From NCBI RefSeq assembly GCF_027922185.1, contig NZ_BSFE01000007.1, forward strand, positions 1 to 64,000: a stretch of DNA of 64,000 nucleotides. The letters run 5' to 3'. This document shows, in pieces, positions 1 to 8,835 of this stretch. The notes beneath the pieces were generated by a model that saw only the letters and a list, made by a program, of their open reading frames with translations, ran no database searches and was not told the origin of the DNA. The DNA is from Maricaulis virginensis (GTDB lineage: Bacteria > Pseudomonadota > Alphaproteobacteria > Caulobacterales > Maricaulaceae). Made by a program: the position numbers and the translations under genes. Each line of letters opens with the position of its first letter. Within the stretch, counting starts at the first letter, position 1.

Positions 1-50
1 GCTTCAAGTGGGCCGCTGCCGCGGCCGCCCCTCATCCGGGCTCCGCCCAC

Positions 51-72
51 CTTCTCCCCGGCCGGGGAGAAG
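51..72. repeat. 22-bp perfect palindrome, intergenic repeat type
   Basis: The arms CTTCTCCCCGG and CCGGGGAGAAG form a perfect inverted repeat with no loop, inside non-coding DNA with the flavour of dispersed alphaproteobacterial intergenic repeats. Related GC-rich palindromes occur near 20.3-20.5 kb and 50.0-51.0 kb. I see no gene in positions 1-150. Confidence 0.55.
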
Positions 73-150
73 GGGTGTTCAGGTTTTGCGCTTTCACGCA
101 CTTCATTGTCATCCCGGCTGGACGAACACCGCGGTGACAGGGGGAGAAGA

Positions 151-180
151 AAAAAAGCCCCGGCGCAGCGCACCGGGGCT
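151..180 (-). terminator. Rho-independent terminator of the polyamine operon
   Basis: Read on the minus strand, an 8-bp stem (AGCCCCGG/CCGGGGCT) with a 9-nt loop is followed by a run of six T. It lies about 28 bp past the stop codon of the deoxyhypusine-synthase-like gene. Confidence 0.8.
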
Positions 181-207
181 TCTTCATTCCAGCAATGCCC
201 TTGGACC

Positions 208-1254
208 CTAGTCCTTGAACATGTCGCCATAGCGGTGCCGCGGGCGGTTTTCCCAGGCGCGGCGGTGGTAGACGTCGGAGACGATGACCGGGGCCACGGT
301 GGAGGCTTCCGCGTAGACCATCTGTTCCAGGGCCACGTCCACCTTGCCCCAGGAACAGGCTTCCTTGAGGGTGGAGGAGGAGCAGGCGCCGTCGCGCACG
401 TCGGCGACGGTGATCTGGACGGCATAGGCGTGCATGGGCACCTCTTCGCCGAGGATTTCCGCGCACACGACCGTGTCCTGGGCGAAATTCTTCGGCACGC
501 CGCCGCCGACCATGAACAGGCCGGTGGTGCCGGCCTTGATCTTGATGTCGGTCAGCTCGCGGAAGTCGGCCACACTGTCGATCGACAGATAGGGCTTGTT
601 CGCCTTCATGCGTTCCACCTGGTGCTTCACCAGGCCGAAACCGGCGGAGCAGTCGGAGAAGGCCGGGCAGAAGATCGGCACGCCGTGCTCATAGCATTCC
701 TGGACGAGCGAGCCCTGCTTCTTGGCATTGCCTTCGGACAGCCATTTGCCCATCGCCTTGATGTAGGAGCGCGAGGAGCGCGGTCCCGGCTCGAGCATGT
801 CGGCGATTTCCTGCGTGACGTGATCGCACGCCTGCAGTTCTTCCTCGTCGATATAGGTGTCGTAGATGCGGTCGATATAGAGATCGCGCAGCTCGCGGTC
901 GTCCGGGATCTCGCGGGCCTGGTAGTGCTTGAAGCCCAGGGCCTCGAAGAAGTCCATGTCGACGATGGAGGCGCCGGTCGACACGATGGCGTCGACCATG
1001 TTGTGACGCACCATGTCACGCCAGACATGCATGCAGCCGCCGGCCGAGGTGGAGCCGGCCAGGGTGAGGATCACCGAGCAGTCCGGATCGGCGACGGCAG
1101 CCTGCAGGATGCGGGCGGCGCGCGCGGCATCGCGCGAGGTGAAGGACATCTTCTCCCAGCTGTCGATCAGCTCGCGGCCGTCGAATTCGGTGATGTCGAT
1201 ATGATGGATCGGGTTGGCGAGAAGTTCCGCCTTCCGGTTCGACATATCGGTCAT
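208..1254 (-). CDS. Deoxyhypusine synthase-like protein (probable homospermidine/polyamine-modifying enzyme)
   Basis: 348-residue member of the deoxyhypusine synthase family, NAD-dependent enzymes that move an aminobutyl group from spermidine or putrescine. The N-terminal part carries the nucleotide-site motif GSTSAGGC. GGGVPKN places the catalytic lysine at about Lys255, and EACSWGK matches the conserved C-terminal active-site segment. Bacteria lack the eIF5A-type lysine substrate in most lineages, and bacterial homologues are generally thought to make homospermidine or a related polyamine. The start chosen is the ATG that overlaps the decarboxylase stop codon by 4 bp (ATGA). The two genes are therefore translationally coupled, which supports a polyamine role. 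The exact acceptor substrate cannot be read from the sequence. Confidence 0.88.
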   Translation of the reverse strand: MTDMSNRKAELLANPIHHIDITEFDGRELIDSWEKMSFTSRDAARAARILQAAVADPDCSVILTLAGSTSAGGCMHVWRDMVRHNMVDAIVSTGASIVDMDFFEALGFKHYQAREIPDDRELRDLYIDRIYDTYIDEEELQACDHVTQEIADMLEPGPRSSRSYIKAMGKWLSEGNAKKQGSLVQECYEHGVPIFCPAFSDCSAGFGLVKHQVERMKANKPYLSIDSVADFRELTDIKIKAGTTGLFMVGGGVPKNFAQDTVVCAEILGEEVPMHAYAVQITVADVRDGACSSSTLKEACSWGKVDVALEQMVYAEASTVAPVIVSDVYHRRAWENRPRHRYGDMFKD

Positions 1255-2504
1255 GCGCGTCTCCTGAGTTTGGGCCGGCGCCGGCGGGCGCGGGCGAAGG
1301 AAATGACCGTCGCTTCGCTGTCGTCGGCCTTGTCGGGTTGAACCTCGAACATGGACGGCCAGGGCATGTCCTCGACCGTTACGTATTCGATGGCACCGAA
1401 CCCGTTGAAATTCGTCGCCAGCGCGGTGCCGTAGGCGCCGAGCATGCCGATCTCGATGATGTCGCCCTCGGCGATGTCGGCCGGCAGGTCGAAGGGGCCG
1501 GGAATGGCGTCCATCGAATCGCAGGTCGGGCCGTAGAGGCGGAAGGATGCGGTCTCGCCGCCGGTTTCGCCGGCAGGTCCGTCGGCCTTGCGGCGGTGCA
1601 GGCGCACCGGGAAGGGCCATTTGGCGTGCGCCGCGTCGAACAGGCGGCCATAGGCGCCGTCATTGAGGTAGAGGGCGTCGCCCTTGACCAGTTCGACCCG
1701 CGTGAGAACGCTTTCCGCCTCGGCGACCAGGGCCCGGCCCGGCTCGCACCAGAGGTCGGCATTCTCCAGCACCATCATCTCCTCGAACGCGTCCTCGATG
1801 GACGAGATATAGTCGTCCATCGGCGGCGGGGTCATGCCCGGATAGATCGAGGGGAAGCCGCCGCCGACATCGACGATGTCGACCGTCACGCCGGCCTGGG
1901 CGATGAGGCGCGAAGCCTCCATCATGGCCGAGCGATAGGCGGAGGGCTGCATGCACTGGCTGCCGACATGGAAACTCACACCGAGCTCCCAGGCGTGGGC
2001 CCGCGCCTTGCGGATCAGGTCGGACGCCTCATAGGCGGGCACGCCGAACTTGCCGGCCAGCGAGAACATCGCACCGTCATTCGACACGGCCAGGCGCACG
2101 ATCAGGATGAGATCGTCGGCGTGGTTCGTCTCCTCGACGATCTTGGCCATCTCCGCCTCGCAATCGAGAGCGAAGATGCGCACGCCGAATTCATAATAGG
2201 CGCGCCGGATCGACTCGCGGCTTTTTACCGGGTGCAGGAAGGCCATGCGGGCCTCGGGGCACCGTTCGCGGACGAGCTGGATTTCCGGAATCGAAGCGAC
2301 GTCGAAGAAGCGCGTGCCGTTGGCATACAACACGTCGAGAATCCACGGGCTGGGATTCGCCTTCACCGCGTAGAGGACTTCGCCCGGAAAGTTTTCCTGG
2401 AACCAGTGGCTCGCTTGTGCAACGCGATCCGGACGTGCGCAGACGACCGGGCTTTCTACGTGCCGTGAGCGGACCAGGTCCAGGGGAGTATGGTACGTGT
2501 GCAA
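1251..2504 (-). CDS. Type III PLP-dependent ornithine/lysine decarboxylase
   Basis: 417-residue alanine-racemase-fold decarboxylase that would make putrescine (or cadaverine) from ornithine (or lysine). YAVKAN holds the PLP-binding lysine at residue 48. HVGSQC, DVGGGFP and EPGRAL are the PLP-phosphate and substrate loops, and GPTCDSMD carries the active-site Cys and Asp contributed across the dimer. There is no ATG near the N-terminus: translation most plausibly begins at a TTG preceded by AGGGGG eight bases upstream, which puts the YAVKAN lysine at the usual distance. The gene overlaps the downstream deoxyhypusine-synthase-like gene by 4 bp, so putrescine production and its onward use are coupled. 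The last 25 residues are Arg-rich and not part of the fold. Confidence 0.9.
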   Translation of the reverse strand: MHTYHTPLDLVRSRHVESPVVCARPDRVAQASHWFQENFPGEVLYAVKANPSPWILDVLYANGTRFFDVASIPEIQLVRERCPEARMAFLHPVKSRESIRRAYYEFGVRIFALDCEAEMAKIVEETNHADDLILIVRLAVSNDGAMFSLAGKFGVPAYEASDLIRKARAHAWELGVSFHVGSQCMQPSAYRSAMMEASRLIAQAGVTVDIVDVGGGFPSIYPGMTPPPMDDYISSIEDAFEEMMVLENADLWCEPGRALVAEAESVLTRVELVKGDALYLNDGAYGRLFDAAHAKWPFPVRLHRRKADGPAGETGGETASFRLYGPTCDSMDAIPGPFDLPADIAEGDIIEIGMLGAYGTALATNFNGFGAIEYVTVEDMPWPSMFEVQPDKADDSEATVISFARARRRRPKLRRRA

Positions 2505-2784
2505 TTCACGTGACCCCCTGTTGGCAGTTAACCCAATCCGGCATCGTCGCCTCCGCCGGGAGGTGCGCGATTAAAGTCAAATACGGGCTGTGTAAAGCAC
2601 GAATTCTGCCTCGGACGCACTTTGTCATGTCGGGGGTCATTTCAGGGCCCCTTCGGTTGCTGAACGAGACCTTAGTGTTGCGGCTTGGCGCCGGAAGTGC
2701 AACCGTCGCTCCATGTGATCCGTATAGAAACCAATATTCGCCTGTTATCGATTTGGGCGATTCCAGTCATCGCAGGCGTGAATT

Positions 2785-2802
2785 CCGTCAAACAAGTGTC
2801 AT
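2785..2802 (+). promoter_or_regulatory. Pho-box-like site (distal, upstream of elpS)
   Basis: CCGTCAA-ACAA-GTGTCAT fits the 7-4-7 PhoB-box layout (consensus near CTGTCAT, 4-bp spacer, CTGTCAC). It closely resembles the site before phnC (CTGTCAC-AAAA-GTGTCAT). It lies 270 bp upstream of the elpS ATG, so it may belong to a second promoter or be an upstream PhoB site. The inference rests only on motif resemblance. Confidence 0.5.
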
Positions 2803-2966
2803 GCTGCGGATTGTCGCAAAAATTTCAATTTCGAATTCTTCCGATGTGGCGGATTTGCCACCGGCGTGAAATCCCTTGCATGGCCAGTATCTAGTGGGTG
2901 TCCCGGGCCGGAATCCCCACCCTTGGTGATCCTGCGGCGGGTTTTGCGGGTGGCCGGACCGGCGCT

Positions 2967-2984
2967 TTGTCATTCAGCCGTTAC
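2967..2984 (+). promoter_or_regulatory. Pho-box-like site (proximal, upstream of elpS)
   Basis: TTGTCAT-TCAG-CCGTTAC has 6/7 and 5/7 matches to the two Pho half-sites at the correct 11-bp period. It ends 89 bp before the elpS ATG, the same distance at which the second half-site of the Pho box precedes the second TonB receptor gene. A TTTAT-containing stretch about 10 bp downstream could serve as a -10 element. Confidence 0.5.
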
Positions 2985-3072
2985 AAAGCTGATGTTTATC
3001 CCCGCTCCAAGCGGCTGGGCCGGATCCGCCGGCGCCACCGTGGTCGAGATTCATTCCTCTTGGGGGTCTTCC

Positions 3073-5889
3073 ATGTCGGTGAAGCACAATTTCCGCAAGC
3101 TCCTGCTTGTGACCACGTCCTGCGCGTTCTTTGCAGCGTGCGCGGATACGTCCATTTCCTCTCCGGGTGCCGAAAACCCGGGCACGCCTCCGGGCGATGG
3201 CGGCGGCAACCCGCCGCCCGCCGGTCAGACGATCGATCTGATCCCGGCCGGTGGCTGCGGTACGGGTTCGATCCGCGAAACCTCCGTCACCAATGGCGAC
3301 ATCACCATCAATGCCTGTGAAATCACCGGCAATATCACGACCAACACGACGATCGCCGCGAACGCTGGCGTGATCATCACGGGTCCGGTCTTCGTCGGCG
3401 TCGATGGCGGCGCCTCCGCCACCCTGACGATCGAGCCGGGTGCGACCCTGTTCGGCGCCTCCGGTGGCGACTATCTGGTGGTCGCGCGCGGTTCGCGCAT
3501 CGAAGCGGCCGGTACCGCCGACTCGCCGATCGTCTTTACCGCACGCGCTGACATCGAAGGTAACGCCGGCGAAAACGACAAGGGTCTCTGGGGCGGCCTG
3601 GTGATCAACGGTTTCGCGCCGATCAATGCCTGTATCGATGCCACGGCGGTCGGCGGTTCTGCCGATTGCGAAAAGTCGGGCGAGGGCTCTTCGGGCCTGT
3701 TCGGCGGCGCCGATCCGGCCGACAATTCCGGCACGCTCAACTATGTCCAGGTCCGTTTCGCCGGCTTCAAGGTGAACAATGAGGACGAGCTGAACGGCAT
3801 CGCCTTCCAGGGCGTCGGTTCCGGCACGGACGTCAATTTCGTCCAGGTGCACAACAATTCGGACGACGGCATCGAGATGTTCGGCGGCACGGTCGATCTG
3901 CGCCACATGGTGCTGACCGGCAATGACGACGACTCGATGGATTACACCGATGGCTGGCAGGGCCGCGCGCAATATGTGCTGGTTCGCCAGGGTCCGTCCG
4001 GCGACCAGGGCTGGGAATTCGACAACCGTTCGTCGAACAACACGCTGCTGCCGCGTTCCAACCCGATGATCTCCAACTTCACCCTGATCGGCAATCGCAA
4101 CGGCACGGGGTCGAACGACTCCGACGAAGGCATGCTGATCCGCGAAGGCACGGCCGGTGAGTTCTACAACGGTATCGTCATCGATTTCGGTAATGCCTGC
4201 CTGAACATCGACCAGACCGAGACCTTCAATCGCATCGGCGCATCGGGCGCGGCCGGCGATGAAGATCTGGTCTTCCAGTCGACGGTTCTCGATTGCGTGA
4301 CTAACTTCAAGGAAGACGCTTCCGACCCGGTCGACATCTCGACCTGGTTCCTGGGTCAGGCCAACAACGACACTGTCGACAACTCGCTCTCCGGCGTGTT
4401 CCCGGGCCCGGTTGAACTGGCCGTGACCGCGACCGACGTGAATGCGATCGATCCCTGGTTCGAGACCACGGATTATATCGGCGCCTTCGCCGCCGACGAG
4501 ACCGACGCCTCGAACTGGGCTGCGGGCTGGACCTACGATCTGTTCGAAGATCCGGGCTGCCCGGCGGGCACCACGGAATCGGCAGAGACCATTGACGGTC
4601 AGCGCGTCTGCCAGATCACCGGCAATATCACGACCGACGTGCACCTGACCCGCGGTTCGATCTACGAACTCGTCGGTCCGGTCTTTGTCGGCGTCGACCG
4701 CGGCGCCGATGCGGCCAGCCCGCTGCCTTCCGGCATCGAGGCCGAGCTGCGCATCGACCCGGGCGTGACCGTCTTCGGTTCCGCCGGCTCCGACTATATC
4801 GTGGTGGCCCGCGGCTCGACGATCCGCTCCAACGGCACCCGCACTGCGCCGGTCGTCTTCACGGCCCGCGACGATGTCGAAGGCACGGTCGGCATCGCCG
4901 ATATCGGCCTGTGGGGCGGTCTTGTGATCAATGGCCGTGCGCCGATCAATGCCTGTATCGATGGCACCGCTGCCGGCGGTACGGTGGATTGCGAAAAGTC
5001 GGGCGAAGGCTCTTCGGGCCTGTTCGGCGGCGCCAATCCGGCCGACGACTCGGGCAATATCTTCTACACCCAAGTCCGTTTCGCCGGCTTCAAGGTGAAC
5101 AATGAGGACGAGCTGAACGGCATCGCCTTCCAGGGCATCGGCTCCGGCACCGAAGTCGACTACATCCAGGTCCACAACAATGCCGACGACGGTATCGAGA
5201 TGTTCGGCGGTGCCGTGGATCTGCGCCACGTCGTTCTGACCGGCAATTCCGACGACTCGATGGACTACACCGACGGCTGGCAGGGCCGGGCGCAATATGT
5301 GCTGGTTCGCCAGGGTCCGTCTGGCGACCAGGGCTGGGAATTCGACAACCGTTCGTCGAACAACACGCTGCTGCCGCGTTCGAACCCGACGATCTCGAAC
5401 TTCACCCTGATCGGCCGCCGCAACGGCACCGGTTCGAACGACTCCGACGAAGGCATGCTGATCCGCGAAGGCACGGCCGGTGAGTTCTACAACGGTATCG
5501 TCATCGATTTCGGTAATGCCTGCCTGAACATCGACCAGACCGAGACCTTCGACCGCATCGGCGCTTCCGGCGCCGCCGGCGACGAAGACCTGGTCTTCCA
5601 GTCGACGGTTCTCGATTGCGTGACCAACTTCAAGGAAGACGCTTCCGACCCGGTCGACATCTCGACCTGGTTCCTGGGTCAGGCCAACAACGACACGATC
5701 ACGAACACGATGGGCGGTTTCGCCTTCTTCGCCGGCTCGACCGGTGTGGTTCCGGGGGCGACCGAGCAGGCCGTAGCCGCGACCGACGTGAACGCGATCG
5801 ATCCCTGGTTCGTCGATGTCGATTATGTCGGCGCCGTCGAGGACGCGAACGACACCTGGTACCAGGGCTGGACCTACGTTCCCCAGTAA
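3073..5889 (+). CDS. elpS: ElpS-like exported lipoprotein with two tandem 441-codon repeats
   Basis: 938-residue (about 100 kDa) predicted surface lipoprotein. The N-terminus (KHNFRKLLLV...FFAAC) is a lipoprotein signal with a slightly atypical lipobox. A Pro/Gly-rich linker follows, then two homologous repeats of about 440 residues rich in Asn, Asp, Gly and short beta strands, suggesting a beta-helix-like fold. Size, lipoprotein nature, the flanking TonB receptor and the adjacent twelve-gene T2SS match the elpS locus of Caulobacter crescentus. There ElpS is a phosphate-starvation surface lipoprotein whose release needs the T2SS and accompanies extracellular alkaline phosphatase activity. No classical phosphatase active site is visible, so catalysis is unproven. 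The ATG at 3073 was chosen over longer upstream extensions because it begins the signal peptide. Two Pho-box-like sites lie upstream. Confidence 0.72.
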   Translation: MSVKHNFRKLLLVTTSCAFFAACADTSISSPGAENPGTPPGDGGGNPPPAGQTIDLIPAGGCGTGSIRETSVTNGDITINACEITGNITTNTTIAANAGVIITGPVFVGVDGGASATLTIEPGATLFGASGGDYLVVARGSRIEAAGTADSPIVFTARADIEGNAGENDKGLWGGLVINGFAPINACIDATAVGGSADCEKSGEGSSGLFGGADPADNSGTLNYVQVRFAGFKVNNEDELNGIAFQGVGSGTDVNFVQVHNNSDDGIEMFGGTVDLRHMVLTGNDDDSMDYTDGWQGRAQYVLVRQGPSGDQGWEFDNRSSNNTLLPRSNPMISNFTLIGNRNGTGSNDSDEGMLIREGTAGEFYNGIVIDFGNACLNIDQTETFNRIGASGAAGDEDLVFQSTVLDCVTNFKEDASDPVDISTWFLGQANNDTVDNSLSGVFPGPVELAVTATDVNAIDPWFETTDYIGAFAADETDASNWAAGWTYDLFEDPGCPAGTTESAETIDGQRVCQITGNITTDVHLTRGSIYELVGPVFVGVDRGADAASPLPSGIEAELRIDPGVTVFGSAGSDYIVVARGSTIRSNGTRTAPVVFTARDDVEGTVGIADIGLWGGLVINGRAPINACIDGTAAGGTVDCEKSGEGSSGLFGGANPADDSGNIFYTQVRFAGFKVNNEDELNGIAFQGIGSGTEVDYIQVHNNADDGIEMFGGAVDLRHVVLTGNSDDSMDYTDGWQGRAQYVLVRQGPSGDQGWEFDNRSSNNTLLPRSNPTISNFTLIGRRNGTGSNDSDEGMLIREGTAGEFYNGIVIDFGNACLNIDQTETFDRIGASGAAGDEDLVFQSTVLDCVTNFKEDASDPVDISTWFLGQANNDTITNTMGGFAFFAGSTGVVPGATEQAVAATDVNAIDPWFVDVDYVGAVEDANDTWYQGWTYVPQ
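3240..5880 (+). repeat. Internal tandem duplication within elpS (period 1323 bp)
   Basis: Repeat 1 (about 3240-4555) and repeat 2 (about 4563-5880) align in frame with a constant offset of 1323 bp (441 codons). Long tracts are almost identical at the DNA level including third positions: for example 3960-4060 vs 5283-5383, 4130-4225 vs 5453-5548 and 4270-4375 vs 5593-5698. The first 250-300 bp of each unit are much more diverged. The mosaic pattern points to a duplication followed by gene conversion of the C-terminal half of each unit. Confidence 0.9.
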
Positions 5890-5903
5890 CGCGCATGCCT
5901 CAA

Positions 5904-5928
5904 CCCGGCCGGCTTTGAGCCGGCCGGG
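5904..5928 (+). terminator. Intergenic hairpin between elpS and the TonB receptor gene
   Basis: A perfect 10-bp stem CCCGGCCGGC/GCCGGCCGGG with a 5-nt loop, without a following T-run. It sits 15 bp after the elpS stop and 9 bp before the next gene. It is more likely a partial terminator or mRNA 3'-end stabiliser than a full stop. Confidence 0.5.
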
Positions 5929-5936
5929 CAAGAGCG

Positions 5937-8642
5937 ATGTTCCATCGCAGTCAAATGGTGATGAAAATGCAAACCAAACGATATGCGCTTTCGGCTGCGT
6001 TACTGGCGTCGACCACGCTGGTCCCGGTAGCCGCCTTCGCGCAGGACGCTCAGACGACGTCCGAACCCGAAGACGTGATCGAGGTCCGCTTCCAGTACAT
6101 TCCGGATGACCGCCGCGTCACCTCGGAAGTCTCTGCAGGGCTCTCGATCGACGACCTTGAAACCACCGGCGACGACGACCTCGCTGCCGCCCTGGTCCGG
6201 GTCACCGGCCTGTCGACCACGCAGGGACGCTTCGTCGTCGTGCGCGGTCTCAACGAGCGCTATTCCAACACGCTCCTCAACGGTTCGCCGATGCCCTCGC
6301 CGGAGCCCTTCCGCCGTGCGGCGCCGCTGGACATCCTGCCGACCAACGTTCTGTCCAGCGTTCTGGTGCAGAAGACCTTCTCGCCGCGATTCCCCGGCGA
6401 GTTCGGCGGCGGCGTGATCGGCATCGAGACGGCCACCCTGCCGGACGACCGCTTCCTGACCGTCTCGGTCGGCGGCAGTTTCGACACGGTCACGACCGGC
6501 AATCGCGGCATCACCTATGACGGTTCGGATACGGACTGGCTGGGCTATGACGACGGTCTGCGCGACCTGCCCTCGCCGATGGCGGCGATCTTCGAGACCA
6601 CCCGGATCGGTAATAATCTGCCGGCCGAGCAGCAGCAGGAAATCGGCCGCTCGCTGGTCAATTCCGAACTCTGGGTCGTGCAGAACCTCGACACCGACGC
6701 CAATGGGGAATTCTCCGTCGAGGCCGGCAATCGCTTCGACTTCGACAACTTCTCCTTCGGCATTCTCGGCGCCTTCTCCTACGCCAACGAGTGGGAAACC
6801 CGCGAAGGCCAGCGTGGCAAGGGCGCCATCGGCGCCGGCGGCGAACTGGGCTACGAGAACGGTCCGCCGTCGGAAGACCGCTCGGGTCTTGCCCCGGTGG
6901 GCGAGGGTATCGACAACTATTTCGGCACCGAGAACCGGATCGACGTTTCGGGCATGGTCTCGCTCGGCGTCGACTTCTACAACGACCACTCGATAAACTT
7001 ACTGAGCATGGTCCTGCGTTCGACCTCGAAAGAGGCCCGGATACAGGAAGAGTTCAACGCCGGTTCGAGCGGCGTCTTCCGCAACGACTCGACCGAGTGG
7101 TTCGAGCGCCAGGTGATCTTCAACCAGCTGTCGGGCGAGCACGTGTTCGAATCGCTCGGCGATCTGGCCGTCGACTGGCGGGTGTCCGATGCCACGGCCA
7201 ACCGGGACGCGCCCTACCAGCGCCGGGCCCGCTATGCCTTCGGTGTCGATCACTACCAGTACGATGCGACCACCAACGGCAATTCGACGAGCTTCTCCGA
7301 GATCGAGGACAACACCTCGGACTACGGCGTCGACTTTGCCCTGCCCGTCCAGCTGGGCTCGTTCGATCTCGAACTCACGGCCGGCTACTCGATGACGAGC
7401 CGCGAACGCGATGCCTGGTCGCGCCGCTTCTCGTTCACGCCCGGCTCCCAGGGCGTGCCCGCCGATCTTCTGGACAGCCGTATCGACTACATCTTTGCAG
7501 CCCAGAACATCACCGACGAACGCCTGCGTCTCATCGAAACGGGCGGTCTGACGCTTCCGGAAGCCTATCGCGGCGAGCTGGACGTCGAGGCCTGGTATGC
7601 CGGTGCTGACATCGCCCTGACCGACTTTGTCCGCGCGGCCATCGGTGCCCGCTTCGAGGACGGCGAACAGAGCGTCGACACCTTCGCCTTCCCGGCCAAT
7701 CCGGCCGATACGGGTGCGGTGGAGACACAGATCCAGGAGGACTATGTCCTGCCGGCGGTGACGCTGACCTGGACCTTCGCCGACAATCTGCAGCTGCGCA
7801 CCGGCTATTCCCAGTCGATCGCCCGGCCGCAATTCCGCGAACTGGCCTTCGCCGAGTTCTTCAACACCGATACCGACCAGCGCTTCCTCGGCAATCCGTT
7901 CCTCGTGAACACCGAGATCGAGAGCTACGATGCACGTCTGGAATATTATTTCGGCCGTGACCAGTTCGTGACCGTCGGTGCGTTCCACAAGATCCTGGAA
8001 AACCCGATCGAGGAATACATCGTTCCGATCGGCGACGGGCTGAACACCTCCTTCATCAACGCACCGGAAGCGGAGCTCACGGGCGCCGAGTTCGAGTTCG
8101 AGAAGGTGTTCGACCTCTCCAGCCGCTGGGACCGTCCCTTCTTCAACGACCGGGAATGGTTCATCAAGACGAACTACACCTACATCCAGTCGGAAGTTTC
8201 GGCCGACGGTACGGTGACGATCGCCCAGGGTGCTTTCGGGCAGCCGCAGGCGATCGTGCTGGATGCGGCCGGCTTCGTCGATGACGGGCGGGCGCTGCAA
8301 GGTCAGTCCGAGCACTTGTTCAACGTCCAGCTCGGCTTCGAAACCTTCGACGGCCGGGCGCGCGGCGCGATCCTGTACAACTACACAGGCGAACGCTCGC
8401 GGGCCGTGGCCAACCTGTCCGACAATCTCCCGGAGATCGTCGAGCAGGTGCCGTCGTCGCTGGACCTCGTCTACTCGCGCACGCTCGACCTGGGCGGAAA
8501 CGACTGGGATTTCGGCTTCTCGATCCGGAACATCCTGGGCGACGACTACGAGGCGACCCAGAATGCCGGCGGCGTGGAACTGCCTGTGGACACCTATGAA
8601 GTGGGTACGTCCTTCAGCGTCAGTGTCAGCCGCAGCTGGTAA
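5937..8642 (+). CDS. TonB-dependent outer-membrane receptor
   Basis: 901-residue TonB-dependent receptor that would import a scarce ligand across the outer membrane using TonB energy. A signal peptide (ALSAALLASTTLVPVAAFAQ) is followed by a plug domain with the features LVRVTGLSTTQGRFVVVRGL, NERYSNTLLNGSPMPSPEP and GEFGGGVIGIET. The rest is a beta barrel with the conserved TGYSQSIARPQFRELAF segment and an aromatic C-terminal strand (SVSVSRSW). The first ATG (5937) has a close AAGAG; ATGs at 5955, 5961 and 5967 give a more conventional signal peptide, so the start is uncertain within ten codons. It follows elpS at 47 bp, so it probably shares the elpS promoter. Synteny suggests a phosphorus-containing or ElpS-released ligand, but the substrate is inferred. 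Confidence 0.85.
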   Translation: MFHRSQMVMKMQTKRYALSAALLASTTLVPVAAFAQDAQTTSEPEDVIEVRFQYIPDDRRVTSEVSAGLSIDDLETTGDDDLAAALVRVTGLSTTQGRFVVVRGLNERYSNTLLNGSPMPSPEPFRRAAPLDILPTNVLSSVLVQKTFSPRFPGEFGGGVIGIETATLPDDRFLTVSVGGSFDTVTTGNRGITYDGSDTDWLGYDDGLRDLPSPMAAIFETTRIGNNLPAEQQQEIGRSLVNSELWVVQNLDTDANGEFSVEAGNRFDFDNFSFGILGAFSYANEWETREGQRGKGAIGAGGELGYENGPPSEDRSGLAPVGEGIDNYFGTENRIDVSGMVSLGVDFYNDHSINLLSMVLRSTSKEARIQEEFNAGSSGVFRNDSTEWFERQVIFNQLSGEHVFESLGDLAVDWRVSDATANRDAPYQRRARYAFGVDHYQYDATTNGNSTSFSEIEDNTSDYGVDFALPVQLGSFDLELTAGYSMTSRERDAWSRRFSFTPGSQGVPADLLDSRIDYIFAAQNITDERLRLIETGGLTLPEAYRGELDVEAWYAGADIALTDFVRAAIGARFEDGEQSVDTFAFPANPADTGAVETQIQEDYVLPAVTLTWTFADNLQLRTGYSQSIARPQFRELAFAEFFNTDTDQRFLGNPFLVNTEIESYDARLEYYFGRDQFVTVGAFHKILENPIEEYIVPIGDGLNTSFINAPEAELTGAEFEFEKVFDLSSRWDRPFFNDREWFIKTNYTYIQSEVSADGTVTIAQGAFGQPQAIVLDAAGFVDDGRALQGQSEHLFNVQLGFETFDGRARGAILYNYTGERSRAVANLSDNLPEIVEQVPSSLDLVYSRTLDLGGNDWDFGFSIRNILGDDYEATQNAGGVELPVDTYEVGTSFSVSVSRSW

Positions 8643-8655
8643 TACGCATTCGGGC

Positions 8656-8679
8656 GGGCGGACCTTCGGGTCCGCCCGT
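8656..8679 (+). terminator. Hairpin terminator after the TonB receptor gene
   Basis: A perfect 10-bp stem CGGGCGGACC/GGTCCGCCCG closes on a UUCG tetraloop, 14 bp after the receptor stop. The T-tract is poor, so efficiency is uncertain. The T2SS operon begins about 155 bp downstream. Confidence 0.6.
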
Positions 8680-8835
8680 CTGCATTCATCCGACGATTAA
8701 TCCCGAAACGTCGTAAAACTGACGTACGCCACGTGTATCGGGGAGCGGATATCCGAAGCTTCGATACGGCGCGCCCCGGACGGGCGCCGGACGCCGGTTC
8801 GAAGCGGATGGCGACCGAAGGGACAGGCAATCATC

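Larger units (their letters stand above)
2505..3072. other. Gene-free upstream region between the polyamine operon and elpS
   Basis: This 568-bp region separates two divergent transcription units. Its middle (about 2700-2880) is noticeably richer in A+T than its surroundings, as expected for promoters. It contains two Pho-box-like sites, listed separately, and a weaker third one at 2622-2640 whose half-sites are 12 rather than 11 bp apart. No convincing ORF is present. Confidence 0.6.

Noticed and set aside
106..2468. Long plus-strand frames over the polyamine genes
   Set aside because: Antisense shadows in GC-rich DNA; the minus-strand genes have intact catalytic motifs.
2622..2640. A third Pho-box-like site (TTGTCAT...GGGTCAT) upstream of elpS
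   Set aside because: Half-sites are 12 bp apart instead of 11 and the second is weak, so it was not listed as a site.
5904..5928. Treating the elpS-TonB hairpin as a full terminator separating two operons
   Set aside because: There is no T-run, and the next gene begins 9 bp later with no room for a promoter.
2974..5931. A 985-codon open frame antisense to elpS
   Set aside because: Composition is a complement of the elpS repeats, without domain motifs or a ribosome site.
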